A DNA stretch of 64,000 nt from Rathayibacter tritici (lineage in GTDB: Bacteria; Actinomycetota; Actinomycetes; Actinomycetales; Microbacteriaceae). Within the stretch, counting starts at the first letter, position 1. Every line of letters begins with the position of its first letter. The stretch is taken from contig NZ_PSWS01000048.1 of assembly GCF_002932875.1 (NCBI RefSeq), positions 114,763 through 178,762 of the forward strand, given 5' to 3'. The notes below the pieces were generated by a model. That model worked only from the letters and a program-made list of their open reading frames with translations, made no database searches and had not been told where the DNA came from. The position numbers and the translations under genes were made by a program. Shown one piece after another: positions 1-8,869 of this stretch.

Positions 1-674
1 ACTGGGGCGCGTGCGATGTCGACACGTGCAAGCTGAATTCGATCTACACAGAAATGCAGCTGAAGCATCCGGACTACTACCCCGATGCCGTCGCTCACGG
101 CAGCGAACCCGGCATCGAGGCGATGCGCGACGCCGTCGAGGGCATCCTCGATCTGAAGATCCAGTACTACGCGCTCATCGACATGGAGGGCTTCGCTCAG
201 CTGATCGACGCGCTCGGTGGCATCGACATCGACTACGTGGCCAACGATCCGCTGCCGCTGGGTGGCCTGCCCGATGATGACGGCGTGATGCAGGGCGTGA
301 ACCAGTGGATTCAGCCGGGCCACTGGCATTTCAACGGTGAGCAGGCGCTCGCCTATGCGCGCTCGCGGTACACGACGAGCGATTACGACCGGATGGCGCG
401 TCAGAGGCAGGTGCAGGAAGCGCTTCTCGCCCAGTTCGATCCGGGCAACGTGCTCGCGAAGTTCCAGGACGTCGCGGCCGCCGGCTCGCAGGTGATCAAG
501 ACGGACGTGCCGCAGGGGATGCTCGGCTACTTCGTGCAGCTCGGGCTGAAGACGAAGTCGCAGCCGGTGGATCCGATCGAGCTCGTGCCGCCGGATGTGG
601 ATCCGGAGAAGCCGGACTACGACGTCGTGCACTCGCTGGTCAAGGCGGGACTCTCGGGCGACTCCGCGCAGTAG
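1..674 (+). CDS. LytR-CpsA-Psr (LCP) family protein, 3' part only
   Basis: The reading frame is open from base 3, so the gene begins upstream of the window; 223 codons are visible. LCP proteins are membrane-anchored enzymes that move lipid-linked glycopolymers onto peptidoglycan outside the cell. The visible part is the C-terminal half of the LCP domain: a Cys-x-x-x-x-Cys stretch near its start, the GGIDIDY segment, and the late LCP motif with ALAYARSRY followed by DYDRMARQRQV, whose arginines bind the pyrophosphate lipid. The N-terminal transmembrane helix lies outside. Its place beside a large polysaccharide locus suggests it attaches that polymer, which is inference. Confidence 0.9.
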   Translation, partial: WGACDVDTCKLNSIYTEMQLKHPDYYPDAVAHGSEPGIEAMRDAVEGILDLKIQYYALIDMEGFAQLIDALGGIDIDYVANDPLPLGGLPDDDGVMQGVNQWIQPGHWHFNGEQALAYARSRYTTSDYDRMARQRQVQEALLAQFDPGNVLAKFQDVAAAGSQVIKTDVPQGMLGYFVQLGLKTKSQPVDPIELVPPDVDPEKPDYDVVHSLVKAGLSGDSAQ

Positions 675-723
675 GGGCGCTCCCCGAGCACCGCGGTGAC
701 GGCTGCGCTCCGACGCGCCGGAA

Positions 724-777
724 CCCGGGACCGTGCCGACCCGGGACCGTGCCGACCCTGGACCGTGCCGACCCGGG
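724..777. repeat. 16-bp tandem repeat, about 3.4 copies
   Basis: The unit CCCGGGACCGTGCCGA occurs at 724-739, 740-755 and 756-771 (the third copy has T for G at 759), followed by a partial copy to 777. It lies between the LCP gene and the DUF1023 gene. Each unit contains a CCCGGG palindrome. It could be a slippage-made spacer or a cluster of protein-binding sites; function unknown. Confidence 0.85.
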
Positions 778-880
778 GTCGGAGGGCGCCATGTCATCGC
801 CGTGGGTACATTTCCGGCTAACGTGAGTGAATCTCTACTGGGTTCTCGTTCTCTGGGCCCATCCCTACCGGGAGGTTCTC

Positions 881-2941
881 ATGCTGCGATTCGACCAGGC
901 GCAGGCCGCCGCGCTCGTGCGAGGCTCTCTCGCAGCGCGAGGCGCCGTCCAGTGCCACCAGATCGCGCTCCACGACGCGGCCGGAACGGCGCTGGTCGAC
1001 TTCGCCGGCCCGTACGCCGGTGTCTTCCGCGAGAACGTCCTCCGTCACCTGGACGACTCCGGCCAGCTCTCCCGCGCTCTGGGCTCGCTCGCGGACGACG
1101 TGGAAGCCGCGTGCTGGCAGGCGCACCAGGAGCTCGAGCGGCTCGAGGAGCTGGCGGCGTGGCAGGCGCGGGAGGCCGCGCGGGAAGACCGACGACGCCA
1201 GAGCGCCGCGGTGGGCGTGGTGAGCGTGGACGAGGCAGTCCTGGACCGGATGCCCTCCACCTCGCCGTTCGCCGTGCCGGAGGTGTCGGCGGTCTTCCTC
1301 CCGCTCCCTCATCGACGCGGCAGCGGAGGCGGTTCGTCGGGGTCGAGCTCCGCCGATCCGGATCGCCTGCGGATGTTCGTCTCCCGCGCGCAGTCCTCCG
1401 CGACCGATCTCGAGGCGGCGCTCTGCCGCGTGCGGTCGGACTGGGCGGGCTTCGTCGACCGGTGCGGTTGGGCGCGGACGGGGTCACCCGAGTTCCTCAC
1501 CGGGTTCGCCCTGTTCATCGAGGAGTGCCGCGCCGATGCCCTCTGGATCGAGTGGATAGCGAGCGCCTTCGAGGCGGCGGGTGGAGGGACGCTCTCGGTC
1601 GGCGCTCTCGACCTCGCGGCGACGACGAAGGCGGATCTCAGCGAGCGGGACCTGCTCCAGGCGCTGGCGTCTGTCCCCGCCGGCGAGCTCAGCACGATGG
1701 TCGCGGGGTCACCCGAGCTCGCGGCGCGCATCGCGGGCCTGCGCCCCGAGCTGGTGGCGGACTGGTGGGCGACGTTGGATCCGCAGGACGAGGAGTCGGA
1801 CCTCTCCGAGCGGCAGGGGCTGCTCCTGGCGACTCTTCCGGCGCTGCTCGGGAATCTCGAGGGGCTGCCCTACGGAGCCCGAGACAAAGCGAACAGGATC
1901 GCGCTGCGACGCGGCCTCGAGTCGGTCGAGCGCGAGATCGCGACGACGCAGCGGCTGGTGCTGCACACCGCGCTCCTCCCGACCGGCCCCGTGGCGCTGC
2001 CGCTGCTGATGGCGCGACTGGATGAGCTGAAGGAGAGGCAGGCCTGCTTGGCGAACGTCGATGAGACGCTCGGCTCGGCCGTTGACGGCGTACCGCGCTT
2101 CCTCCTCTCGCTCACCAGCGACCAGCCGCCGCTAGCGGCGGTCTCGATCGGCGATCTCGACACGGCGACGAACGCCTCGTTCGTGGTTCCCGGGATGGGG
2201 ACGACGACGCAGGACATGAGCACGCTGGCCACCGGGGCCCAGGCGGTCCAGGCGCAGCGAGGGAGCGACAGCGCTGTCGTCGCGTGGATCGGCTACGAGA
2301 CACCACCCGTCCCCTTCTCTCCGGAGCCGGACCTCAGCGTCTTCGGCTTAGCGGACGCGGAGAAGGGCGGTGCCGCTCTGGCCTCGGCTCTGAAGGGCTT
2401 CGACGCGGTTCGTCGCGAGTCGCCGCCCGAGCTCGGGGTGGTTGCCCACTCCTTCGGCAGCACCGCGGCGTCGATCGCGCTGACCGATCCGGACGTCCAT
2501 GTCGACAGCTTCACCACCCTCGGGTCGGCCGGTCTGCCGAACTGGATCACGAGCGCGAGCCAGCTGCACGCCGACCGGGTGTACGCCGGTCAGGCCACCG
2601 ACCGGTCGCTCATCGATCCTGAACCCGGAGACAGGTACTCGTGGGTGGGCAGGTCGTTCAGCCCGTGGCACAGCGTCGACCCCACGGACCCCGCCTTCGG
2701 CGCCTGGGTTTTCGGCGTGGAGACGGGCGGCGACGCGGGACTGCCGGTGACGACCCACGACCTGGTCGTCGGCGAGGCGTCGGAGGACCGGGGGTACCTC
2801 GATCGAGGGACGGAGTCATCCCGCAACGTCTCGCGGGCGCTGGGCGGCGAGGAGGAGAAGCTGACTCCGCCGTCGCCGCGTCGGGAGTCGGTGCCGCATC
2901 CGCGTCCTCAGGACCCGCCGGAGGTGCCGAAGCATGACTGA
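881..2941 (+). CDS. DUF1023-type alpha/beta hydrolase with helical N-terminal region
   Basis: 686 residues. The ATG at 881 is chosen over an in-frame GTG at 827 because GGGAGG lies 5 bases upstream. The C-terminal third is an alpha/beta hydrolase of the actinobacterial DUF1023 kind: a GMGTTT segment, then the nucleophile elbow A-H-S524-F-G, and a TLGSAG stretch. The first 500 residues are Ala/Glu/Arg-rich and helical, as in proteins with WXG/LXG-like N-termini. Such proteins are often linked to type VII secretion or the cell surface, but substrates are unknown. The stop overlaps the next start by 8 bases, so the two are translationally coupled. Confidence 0.75.
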   Translation: MLRFDQAQAAALVRGSLAARGAVQCHQIALHDAAGTALVDFAGPYAGVFRENVLRHLDDSGQLSRALGSLADDVEAACWQAHQELERLEELAAWQAREAAREDRRRQSAAVGVVSVDEAVLDRMPSTSPFAVPEVSAVFLPLPHRRGSGGGSSGSSSADPDRLRMFVSRAQSSATDLEAALCRVRSDWAGFVDRCGWARTGSPEFLTGFALFIEECRADALWIEWIASAFEAAGGGTLSVGALDLAATTKADLSERDLLQALASVPAGELSTMVAGSPELAARIAGLRPELVADWWATLDPQDEESDLSERQGLLLATLPALLGNLEGLPYGARDKANRIALRRGLESVEREIATTQRLVLHTALLPTGPVALPLLMARLDELKERQACLANVDETLGSAVDGVPRFLLSLTSDQPPLAAVSIGDLDTATNASFVVPGMGTTTQDMSTLATGAQAVQAQRGSDSAVVAWIGYETPPVPFSPEPDLSVFGLADAEKGGAALASALKGFDAVRRESPPELGVVAHSFGSTAASIALTDPDVHVDSFTTLGSAGLPNWITSASQLHADRVYAGQATDRSLIDPEPGDRYSWVGRSFSPWHSVDPTDPAFGAWVFGVETGGDAGLPVTTHDLVVGEASEDRGYLDRGTESSRNVSRALGGEEEKLTPPSPRRESVPHPRPQDPPEVPKHD

Positions 2942-3575
2942 GCGGCGGCGAGCGGGGAGTCGGTGGCGGTTCGTTCCGATGATTGTCGCGGTGGTGCTGC
3001 TCTGTGCCTGTGGTGATTCAGCGTCGGTGACGCCGGAGGAGAACCGGCTGGGGGTGGTCGAGTTCGTGAAGGGGTCCGCCGCAGTCGTGCCGGGGGACGG
3101 CTGGTCGACGATCGAGGGATCGCCGCGGGCCGATCGGTGCGGGCTCGGCTGGGGGAGCAAGGGTGCGCGGTTCGCTTACACCTACTGGGCGCGTCCCGGG
3201 GCGGACGTGGACGGGGACGCGCAGCGGGTGGCGGAGTACTGGCGGTCACTCGGGATGTCGGTGCGGGTCACGGACTCGACGCCCTGGCCCACCGTGTACG
3301 GGGAGGGCGGCCCGGTGCAGCGCGCGAGCTTCGACACCTCCTCGCCGTGGAACGACCGGTACACGATCGATGCGGTCTCGTGGTGCCAGCCGGGGGACTG
3401 GGCGGAGTTGAACCGCTCCTACCGGCGCCGAGCGCAGGAGGGCGAGGTCCAGCCCGGCGATGAACCGCGGATGAGCGACGAGGACCGGGCCTGGACGCCG
3501 CCTCCGACGGCGGAGCCGACCCCCGAGCCGCCGTCCGCTTCGCCGACCGCCGGGTCTGAGGTTCCGGCGGAGTGA
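2934..3575 (+). CDS. Putative secreted lipoprotein
   Basis: 213 residues starting at an ATG inside the 3' end of the DUF1023 gene. The N-terminus has an Arg-rich stretch, a hydrophobic core (IVAVVLL) and a Cys-Ala-Cys-Gly-Asp sequence in which the second Cys fits a lipobox, so it is probably lipid-anchored outside the membrane. The middle (residues 40-165) is a compact domain with several Trp and paired Cys; the last 50 residues are a Pro/Thr/Ser-rich tail. No family was recognised. Coupling to the hydrolase suggests a shared role. Confidence 0.7.
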   Translation: MTERRRAGSRWRFVPMIVAVVLLCACGDSASVTPEENRLGVVEFVKGSAAVVPGDGWSTIEGSPRADRCGLGWGSKGARFAYTYWARPGADVDGDAQRVAEYWRSLGMSVRVTDSTPWPTVYGEGGPVQRASFDTSSPWNDRYTIDAVSWCQPGDWAELNRSYRRRAQEGEVQPGDEPRMSDEDRAWTPPPTAEPTPEPPSASPTAGSEVPAE

Positions 3576-3623
3576 CCGCACGCCTGCTCACCAGCGAGAC
3601 GTCGCAGCGGCCGGCCCAACCGC

Positions 3624-4760
3624 TCAGAGGTCGGCGTGCAGAGCCCAGACGCGCTCGGCCGAGTCGCGCCAGCTGAAGGCGCGGGAGCGGTCGCGGCCGG
3701 CCACGGACATCCGCTCGCGCAGCCCGGTATCGGCGAGCACGCTGCTCATCGCCAGGGCGAGACGCTCGGGGTAGTTCTTCGCGTCGGCGCGCTCGACGGC
3801 GACCCCGGCGTCCGCGGCGACCTCCATCAGCGCGGGGTCGTCCGAGTGGACCACCGGCACGCCGAAGTGCATCGCTTCTAGCACCGGTAGGCCGAACCCC
3901 TCGGCGATGCTGGGATACACGAAGAGCGTCGCGCGAGAGAGGACGACGGCGAGGTCGGCGTCGCTGAGGACGCCGAGCGCGCGCACCCGCGTCTCGTCGA
4001 GGCCCTGCTCATCGGCGACCGAGGCCACGTCGAGGTCGCCCCAGCCGGTCGGTCCGACCAGGAGGAGCGGGATCGTCGGCGCCGACGCTCCGCCGAACGC
4101 CGCGATCAGCGAGACCAGGCCCTTGCGGGGTTCGAGCGTGCCGACGCTCAGGACGTATTCGCCCGGGAGCGTCAGGGCGGCAGCGCGCTCGTCGGCGTCC
4201 TCCGGCAGCACCAGGCCCGAGCCGACCGCTCCGCCGATGACGCGCAGGCGGTCGCCGAAGTCCATCACCTGCGAAAGCTGGTCCGCGACCGCGTGGGTGG
4301 GTACGACGACGGCGTCCGCGTGCTTGTGAGCGCGCTTGGCCATCGCCCGGTGCCACTTCGCCCCGTGCGGGGTGAGCGTCTCCGGATGTGTCCAGGGCAC
4401 GGTGTCGTGGATGGTGACCGCGATCTGCTCGCCCTCGCCGCCGTCGTGGCCGCGCAGCGGGGCGAAGAGGCTCGGAGCGTGCATCATGCCGCCACCGGCC
4501 GGGATCCCGATCCCGTACTGCCAGGCACGCGAGAGTTCCCGGCGGCCGAGGGGGAGCCGGTGGATGCGCGCGAGGCCGGGCAGGCGCAGGCGCAGTTCCT
4601 CCTCCTTCTCGGGCGGGTGAGCGGAGACCACCGCCTCGACCTCGCAGTCGCGCGGTGCGGTGGCGATGAGCTCGCGGGTGAGCTCCTCGGTGTAGCGGCC
4701 GATGCCGCCGGGCACGCGGGCGAGCATCTGGTCGACGACGACGCGGAGGGTGGTGGTCAC
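3624..4760 (-). CDS. Family 4 glycosyltransferase (GT-B fold)
   Basis: 378 residues. It shows the GT4 pattern: an N-terminal GGIGRYTEEL segment, a central LSVGTLEPRKGL strand that begins the donor-binding domain, and the C-terminal EGFGLPVLEAM motif whose acidic residues hold the nucleotide sugar. It should be a retaining, cytoplasmic transferase acting on a lipid-linked chain; donor and acceptor cannot be read from sequence. The GTG start overlaps the stop of rmlD by 4 bases, so the pair is cotranscribed; a rhamnosyl or mannosyl role is only suggested by this link. Confidence 0.88.
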   Translation of the reverse strand: MTTTLRVVVDQMLARVPGGIGRYTEELTRELIATAPRDCEVEAVVSAHPPEKEEELRLRLPGLARIHRLPLGRRELSRAWQYGIGIPAGGGMMHAPSLFAPLRGHDGGEGEQIAVTIHDTVPWTHPETLTPHGAKWHRAMAKRAHKHADAVVVPTHAVADQLSQVMDFGDRLRVIGGAVGSGLVLPEDADERAAALTLPGEYVLSVGTLEPRKGLVSLIAAFGGASAPTIPLLLVGPTGWGDLDVASVADEQGLDETRVRALGVLSDADLAVVLSRATLFVYPSIAEGFGLPVLEAMHFGVPVVHSDDPALMEVAADAGVAVERADAKNYPERLALAMSSVLADTGLRERMSVAGRDRSRAFSWRDSAERVWALHADL

Positions 4761-5647
4761 GGAGTCACCGCCAGGAGGGGAGCGGCGGCGAGGGCGTCCT
4801 GCCAGGGGCGCAGCGGAGCGAGCGCCGCCCGGCTCCAGCCGTCATGCCCGAGCACCGAGTAGGCGGGGCGCGGGGCGGGGCGGACGAACGAACCGCTGTC
4901 GGTCGGCCGCAGACGCTCGGGGTCCAGGCCCACCTTGGCGAAGACGGCGCGGGCGAAGCCGAGCCAGGTCGTCTCGCCGGCGTTGGTGCCGTGGTAGACG
5001 CCGGCCGGGGCGAGCGAGTCGACCAGCTCGACCAGGCGCGCGGCGAGGTCGGCCGTCCAGGTCGGCTGGCCGTGCTGATCGTCGACGACGGCGAGGGTGT
5101 CGTGGCTGCCGGCGAGGCGCACCATCGTCTTGGCGAAGTTCTGGCCGTGTTCGCCGTAGAGCCAGCCCGTGCGGACCACGTAGCCGCGCTCCGGGTTTGC
5201 TTCGAGCACCAGCCGCTCCCCCTCGGCCTTGGTGCGGCCGTACGCCGAGAGCGGGTGGCGCGGATGGTCCTCGGAGTAGGGGCTCGTGGCGGAGCCGTCG
5301 AAGACATAGTCGGTCGAGACCTGCACGAGCGCCGCTCCGGTCTCGGCCGTGGCGAGCGCGAGGTGGTGTGCGCCGACGGCGTTGACCCGGTGCGCCTCCT
5401 CTTCGTCGGTCTCCGCGTCGTCGACCCGCGTGTAGGCGGCGCAGTTCATGATCGCGTCGTGGCCCGCCACGGCGGCGCGCACCGCGTCGAGGTCGGTGAC
5501 GTCGAGATCGCTGTGCCTGAGGGCGGTGCAGGGGCGGGAGCCGAGGACCGCCCGAAGGTCGGTGCCGAGCATGCCGGAGGCGCCCGTGATGAGGAAGGTC
5601 ACCTCCTCATCATGCCGGAGGGCTGCACCGGTGGGCGGGTGGCGCAC
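4757..5647 (-). CDS. rmlD: dTDP-4-dehydrorhamnose reductase
   Basis: 296 residues from a GTG at 5647; the conserved domain begins at a second GTG at 5602 (281 residues), where a GAGGAG sequence abuts the codon. GGGAGG lies 15 bases before 5647, so the start is unsettled. RmlD reduces dTDP-4-keto-L-rhamnose to dTDP-L-rhamnose with NAD(P)H. The Rossmann motif (LITGASGMLG), STDYVFDG and the catalytic SAYGRTKAEGE are all present. It is divergent from rmlC; rmlA and rmlB are not in this window and must lie elsewhere if the pathway is complete. Confidence 0.92.
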   Translation of the reverse strand: MRHPPTGAALRHDEEVTFLITGASGMLGTDLRAVLGSRPCTALRHSDLDVTDLDAVRAAVAGHDAIMNCAAYTRVDDAETDEEEAHRVNAVGAHHLALATAETGAALVQVSTDYVFDGSATSPYSEDHPRHPLSAYGRTKAEGERLVLEANPERGYVVRTGWLYGEHGQNFAKTMVRLAGSHDTLAVVDDQHGQPTWTADLAARLVELVDSLAPAGVYHGTNAGETTWLGFARAVFAKVGLDPERLRPTDSGSFVRPAPRPAYSVLGHDGWSRAALAPLRPWQDALAAAPLLAVTP

Positions 5648-5686
5648 CGGTCGCCGGGCGGTCCTCCCGCAGAGACAGGCCGTCGT

Positions 5687-5692
5687 TACACT
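5687..5692 (+). promoter_or_regulatory. -10 element (TACACT) of a probable leaderless rmlC promoter
   Basis: TACACT ends 7 bases before the GTG start of rmlC and no Shine-Dalgarno sequence is present, so transcription probably begins at or next to the start codon. No clear -35 box is visible. Confidence 0.6.
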
Positions 5693-5699
5693 GGCGATT

Positions 5700-6308
5700 G
5701 TGCAGATCCGAGAGCTCGCCGTTCCCGATGCCTATGAAGTGACTCCGCGCCAATTCCCCGACGATCGCGGAGTCTTCTACGAGTTCTACCGCTTCGATCA
5801 CCTGGCCGAGAAGGTCGGGCATCCGCTCTCGCTCCGCCAGGGCAACACCTCGGTCTCCCGCCGCGGCACGGTGCGGGGGATCCACTTCGCGCAGTTCCCT
5901 CCGTCGCAGGCCAAGTACGTGTCGTGTTTCTCGGGTGCGGTGCTCGATTACATCATCGATGTTCGAGTGGGTTCGCCGACCTTCGGGCGGTGGGAGTCGA
6001 TCCTGCTCGATGACGTCGACCGCCGCTCCGTCTACATCGCCGAGGGGATCGCGCACGCCTTCGTCGCGCTGACGGAGCGCGCCGTCGTCTCCTACCTCGT
6101 CACCGCCACCTTCGATCCCGTGCGCGAGAAGGGGATCGACCCGCGTGACGAGCAGATCGGCCTCCGCTTCCCGGCTGAGGCCGGCGAGTTCCTGCTCTCC
6201 CCGAAGGACACCGACGCGCCGACCCTCGCCGAGGCCGAGGGGCAGGGCCTGCTGCCGACGTGGGACGAAGCACGCGCGTTCTACGCGCAGCTCGACGCCG
6301 CCACCTGA
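5700..6308 (+). CDS. rmlC: dTDP-4-dehydrorhamnose 3,5-epimerase
   Basis: 202 residues from the GTG at 5700. RmlC epimerises C3 and C5 of dTDP-4-keto-6-deoxyglucose, the step before RmlD. Diagnostic features are DDRGVFYE, the catalytic histidine in RGIHFAQ (His62), the VGSPTFGRW loop, and the IAEGIAHAF segment of the cupin fold. Length is normal for the family. The frame is open further upstream, but family alignment and the TACACT box fix the start here. It is transcribed away from rmlD, giving a divergent pair for the last two steps of dTDP-L-rhamnose synthesis. Confidence 0.93.
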   Translation: MQIRELAVPDAYEVTPRQFPDDRGVFYEFYRFDHLAEKVGHPLSLRQGNTSVSRRGTVRGIHFAQFPPSQAKYVSCFSGAVLDYIIDVRVGSPTFGRWESILLDDVDRRSVYIAEGIAHAFVALTERAVVSYLVTATFDPVREKGIDPRDEQIGLRFPAEAGEFLLSPKDTDAPTLAEAEGQGLLPTWDEARAFYAQLDAAT

Positions 6309-6325
6309 TCGGGGACGTCGGCCGT

Positions 6326-7270
6326 TCAGTTCCGGGAGCGCAAGCGCATCAGCGCGACGCGCGCGCCCAGCCCGACGCGGACGGCCGCGCGGACCGGCGC
6401 CTGGTACCAGGCTCCGTACTTCTGTGCGAGGTACAGGTACGCGCTGCGGTGGTGCACGGCGAGCATCCGGGCCGAGGCCAGGCGCGTCGAATGCCCGCCG
6501 AGGTGGGACACAACGGCATCCGCGAGGTAGACGTTGATCCAGCCGCGCTGCCCCAGCGAGTCGCCCAGCTGGACGTCCTCGAAGTACATGAAGTAGCGCT
6601 CGTCGAAGCCGCCGATCTCCTCGAAGGCCGTGCGTCGCACCATGACGCAGGCGCCGGAGAGCCAGCCCGCCTCCATCCGGCCGTGCTGGAGCGTGCCGAC
6701 CGCGCGGGAGCGCCGGTACGTCGCCGACCACGGGTTGCCCGGCCAGACGTGGGCGAAGAGCGCGTGGCCGACACCCGTGCCGAGTGAGGGGAGGGCGCGG
6801 GCCGAGGGGTAGATCGTGCCGTCGGAGTCGAGAATCCGCGGCCCGATCGAGCCGATTCGCGGTTCCGCCATTGCCGCGTCGTAGAGCGCGTCGATCGAGC
6901 CGGGCAGGAAGACCGTGTCCGGATTGGTCACGAGGATCCACTCGACCTCGGGACCGAGGCGGTCGACCGCGTAATTCACGGCCCGGCCGTAGCCGAGGTT
7001 CTGCCCGGTCTCGTGGAACTCGACCCCGGGCAGTCGCTCGACCACGCTGCGCACGGAGTCGTCGGTGGTGAGGTTGTCGACCACCACGACGCGCACGTCG
7101 TGCTCCGTCGCCTCCGGCACCGACTCGAGGCACGCACGCAGGACTTCACCCGAGAAGTGGGTGACGACGACCACTGCGATGGGCAAGGCCGAGCGGGCGA
7201 TGGGAGCCTCCGGGAAGTGCGGCGTCGACGGGAGGGGTGCCCCGTGGGAAGAACTCGACGAGGCTAGCAT
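6326..7270 (-). CDS. Family 2 glycosyltransferase, rhamnosyltransferase (WbbL)-like
   Basis: 314 residues from an ATG at 7270, 16 bases after the GtrA gene ends. GT2 features: the VVVVTHFSG strand, VVVDNLTTDDS, the metal-binding NPDT (in place of DxD), and GACVMVRR followed by GGFDERYFMYFEDVQLG. This pattern is typical of WbbL-type enzymes that transfer L-rhamnose to lipid-linked N-acetylglucosamine or a related acceptor at the inner membrane face. The neighbouring rmlC and rmlD make dTDP-L-rhamnose as donor plausible. Exact linkage is unknown. Confidence 0.87.
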   Translation of the reverse strand: MLASSSSSHGAPLPSTPHFPEAPIARSALPIAVVVVTHFSGEVLRACLESVPEATEHDVRVVVVDNLTTDDSVRSVVERLPGVEFHETGQNLGYGRAVNYAVDRLGPEVEWILVTNPDTVFLPGSIDALYDAAMAEPRIGSIGPRILDSDGTIYPSARALPSLGTGVGHALFAHVWPGNPWSATYRRSRAVGTLQHGRMEAGWLSGACVMVRRTAFEEIGGFDERYFMYFEDVQLGDSLGQRGWINVYLADAVVSHLGGHSTRLASARMLAVHHRSAYLYLAQKYGAWYQAPVRAAVRVGLGARVALMRLRSRN

Positions 7271-7286
7271 GCTGCTCCGCCGGGTC

Positions 7287-7799
7287 TCAGCGGGCTGAGG
7301 AGCCGACCTCGTCGACGATCTCGCCGAGTTCGGTTGCGACATCGGCGGTGACAGCGGGTTGACGGAACACCACAAATTTGTAGAGGCAGAAGTTCCAGAC
7401 CAGGCCCACGAGCACAGCGACCGCCTTGGCGACGTTGATCGCCAGGAACGCTTTCTCGCCGGGGCTGGGCAGGAAGAGGAGAGACGTGCCGAAGCGGGTG
7501 TCGAAGAAGACCTCGAACCCGTAGATGATCAGTGACTGCAGGACCAGGGAGCTGAAGCCGGTGACGAGGAAGAACTGGCCGAAGCTCCGCAGGGTGGGGC
7601 GGTCGGGGTGGCGGAAGACGAAGAAGTGGTTGAGGAAGTACGAGATCGAAATCCCGACCGTCACCGAGACCACGTTCGCGAGGAGTGTCGGCAGGCCGAC
7701 CATCAGCGACAGTGCGTTCAGGATCAGGAAGTCCAGCGCCGTGTTGAGTGAGCCCGCGACAAGGAACCGCACCTTCTGGGATTCCAGCCAACGCGCCAC
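7287..7799 (-). CDS. GtrA-family membrane protein
   Basis: 170 residues from a GTG at 7799; GGAGGAG is 6 bases upstream, which decides against the longer open frame to 8036. Four transmembrane helices are visible, with the family's FLVAGSLNTALDFLIL opening, the SYFLNHFFVF segment in the middle and WNFCLYKFVVFR near the end. GtrA proteins are proposed to flip polyprenyl-phosphate-linked sugars across the membrane for side-chain glycosylation. The gene precedes the WbbL-like gene on the same strand and lies opposite the polyprenol-phosphate sugar synthase. Confidence 0.9.
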   Translation of the reverse strand: MARWLESQKVRFLVAGSLNTALDFLILNALSLMVGLPTLLANVVSVTVGISISYFLNHFFVFRHPDRPTLRSFGQFFLVTGFSSLVLQSLIIYGFEVFFDTRFGTSLLFLPSPGEKAFLAINVAKAVAVLVGLVWNFCLYKFVVFRQPAVTADVATELGEIVDEVGSSAR

Positions 7800-8054
7800 G
7801 GGTACTCCTCCTGCCGACGACCGCCCGGAGGGACGACTCTGGCTGAGGGTACGCGGTCGATCTGTGCGGCGGCCCCCCTGCGGGCGAACTCTTCCTGAGA
7901 AAGCACGGCGGTGGCGCGGATGCCCTTCCCATCTGGAGACGGCGCGCGCCCGGCGCTCCTCACGGCCGATGGTGCACGCTGGTACTGTTCCACCGCCTCC
8001 GCCCCGGCGCGAGCGTGCCCGACGCCGCTCCGCCACCGCCCGAATCGGATCGTC

Positions 8055-8804
8055 ATGCTCTCCCTCACCATCGTCACTCCTACGTACAACGAAGCGGACA
8101 ACATCGGCGAACTGCTGCGCCGGCTGGCCACCGCCGCCGCAGCCGAGCCGGATGTGCTCGTGCGTTCGGTCATCGTGGACGACTCCTCGCCCGACGGCAC
8201 GGCCGATCGGGCGCGTGCGCTCGGTGCCGAGCTGTCCACAGGAACGTTCTCAGTCGAGGTACTCTCGCGCGCGGCGAAGGAGGGGCTCGGCGCCGCCTAC
8301 CTCTGGGCCTTCGAGCAGGTGCTCGGGCGTGAGGACCCACCGACGCACATCTTGCAGATGGACGCCGATCTCTCGCACGACCCGGCCTATCTCTCCGACT
8401 TCCTCCGCGAGGTCCGCGCCGGTGCGGACCTGGTGGTCGCCTCGCGCTACATCCCCGGCGGAGGGACGCCCGACTGGACGCTGGATCGCAAGATCCTCAG
8501 TCGCGGCGGCAACCTCTACTCGCGGGCACTGCTCGGCTCGCGGCTCACCGACTGGACGGGCGGTTTCAATCTCTTCAGCCGCGAGCTGCTCGAGCGGATC
8601 CACTTCGAGACCGTCGATGCGACGGGCTACGGCTTCCAGATCGCGCTGAAGCATCGAGCGTCGGTCGCGGCGCGACGCGTTCGCGAGATCCCGATCGTGT
8701 TCCTCGACCGCACGGAGGGGACCTCCAAGATCCCGGGAAACACGATGCTGCGCAGCCTCCTACTGGTCGTGCGGATCCGGTTCACGCGCGACTCGTCCCG
8801 GTAG
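8055..8804 (+). CDS. Polyprenol-phosphate sugar synthase (Dpm1/Ppm1-like GT2)
   Basis: 249 residues from the ATG at 8055. GT2 features of the dolichol-phosphate-mannose synthase group: IVTPTYNEADNI, VDDSSPDGT, the metal site DADLSHDP, VVASRYIPGG, and the late DWTGGFNLFSREL. No C-terminal membrane domain is attached, so it is the soluble, monofunctional type. It should load a sugar, most likely mannose, from a nucleotide donor onto polyprenyl phosphate for use outside the membrane. It is divergent from the GtrA gene, which may flip its product; the sugar is not fixed by sequence. Confidence 0.88.
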   Translation: MLSLTIVTPTYNEADNIGELLRRLATAAAAEPDVLVRSVIVDDSSPDGTADRARALGAELSTGTFSVEVLSRAAKEGLGAAYLWAFEQVLGREDPPTHILQMDADLSHDPAYLSDFLREVRAGADLVVASRYIPGGGTPDWTLDRKILSRGGNLYSRALLGSRLTDWTGGFNLFSRELLERIHFETVDATGYGFQIALKHRASVAARRVREIPIVFLDRTEGTSKIPGNTMLRSLLLVVRIRFTRDSSR

Positions 8805-8869
8805 CGTTTCCGCTGGAACGGCGGTTCGCCTGCTCGGCCGGGCTCGCGGCCGACGGTGGGACCGTGCGA

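Noticed and set aside
827-880. GTG at 827 as the start of the DUF1023 gene
   Set aside because: The ATG at 881 has GGGAGG at proper spacing; the 18 extra residues look like translated leader.
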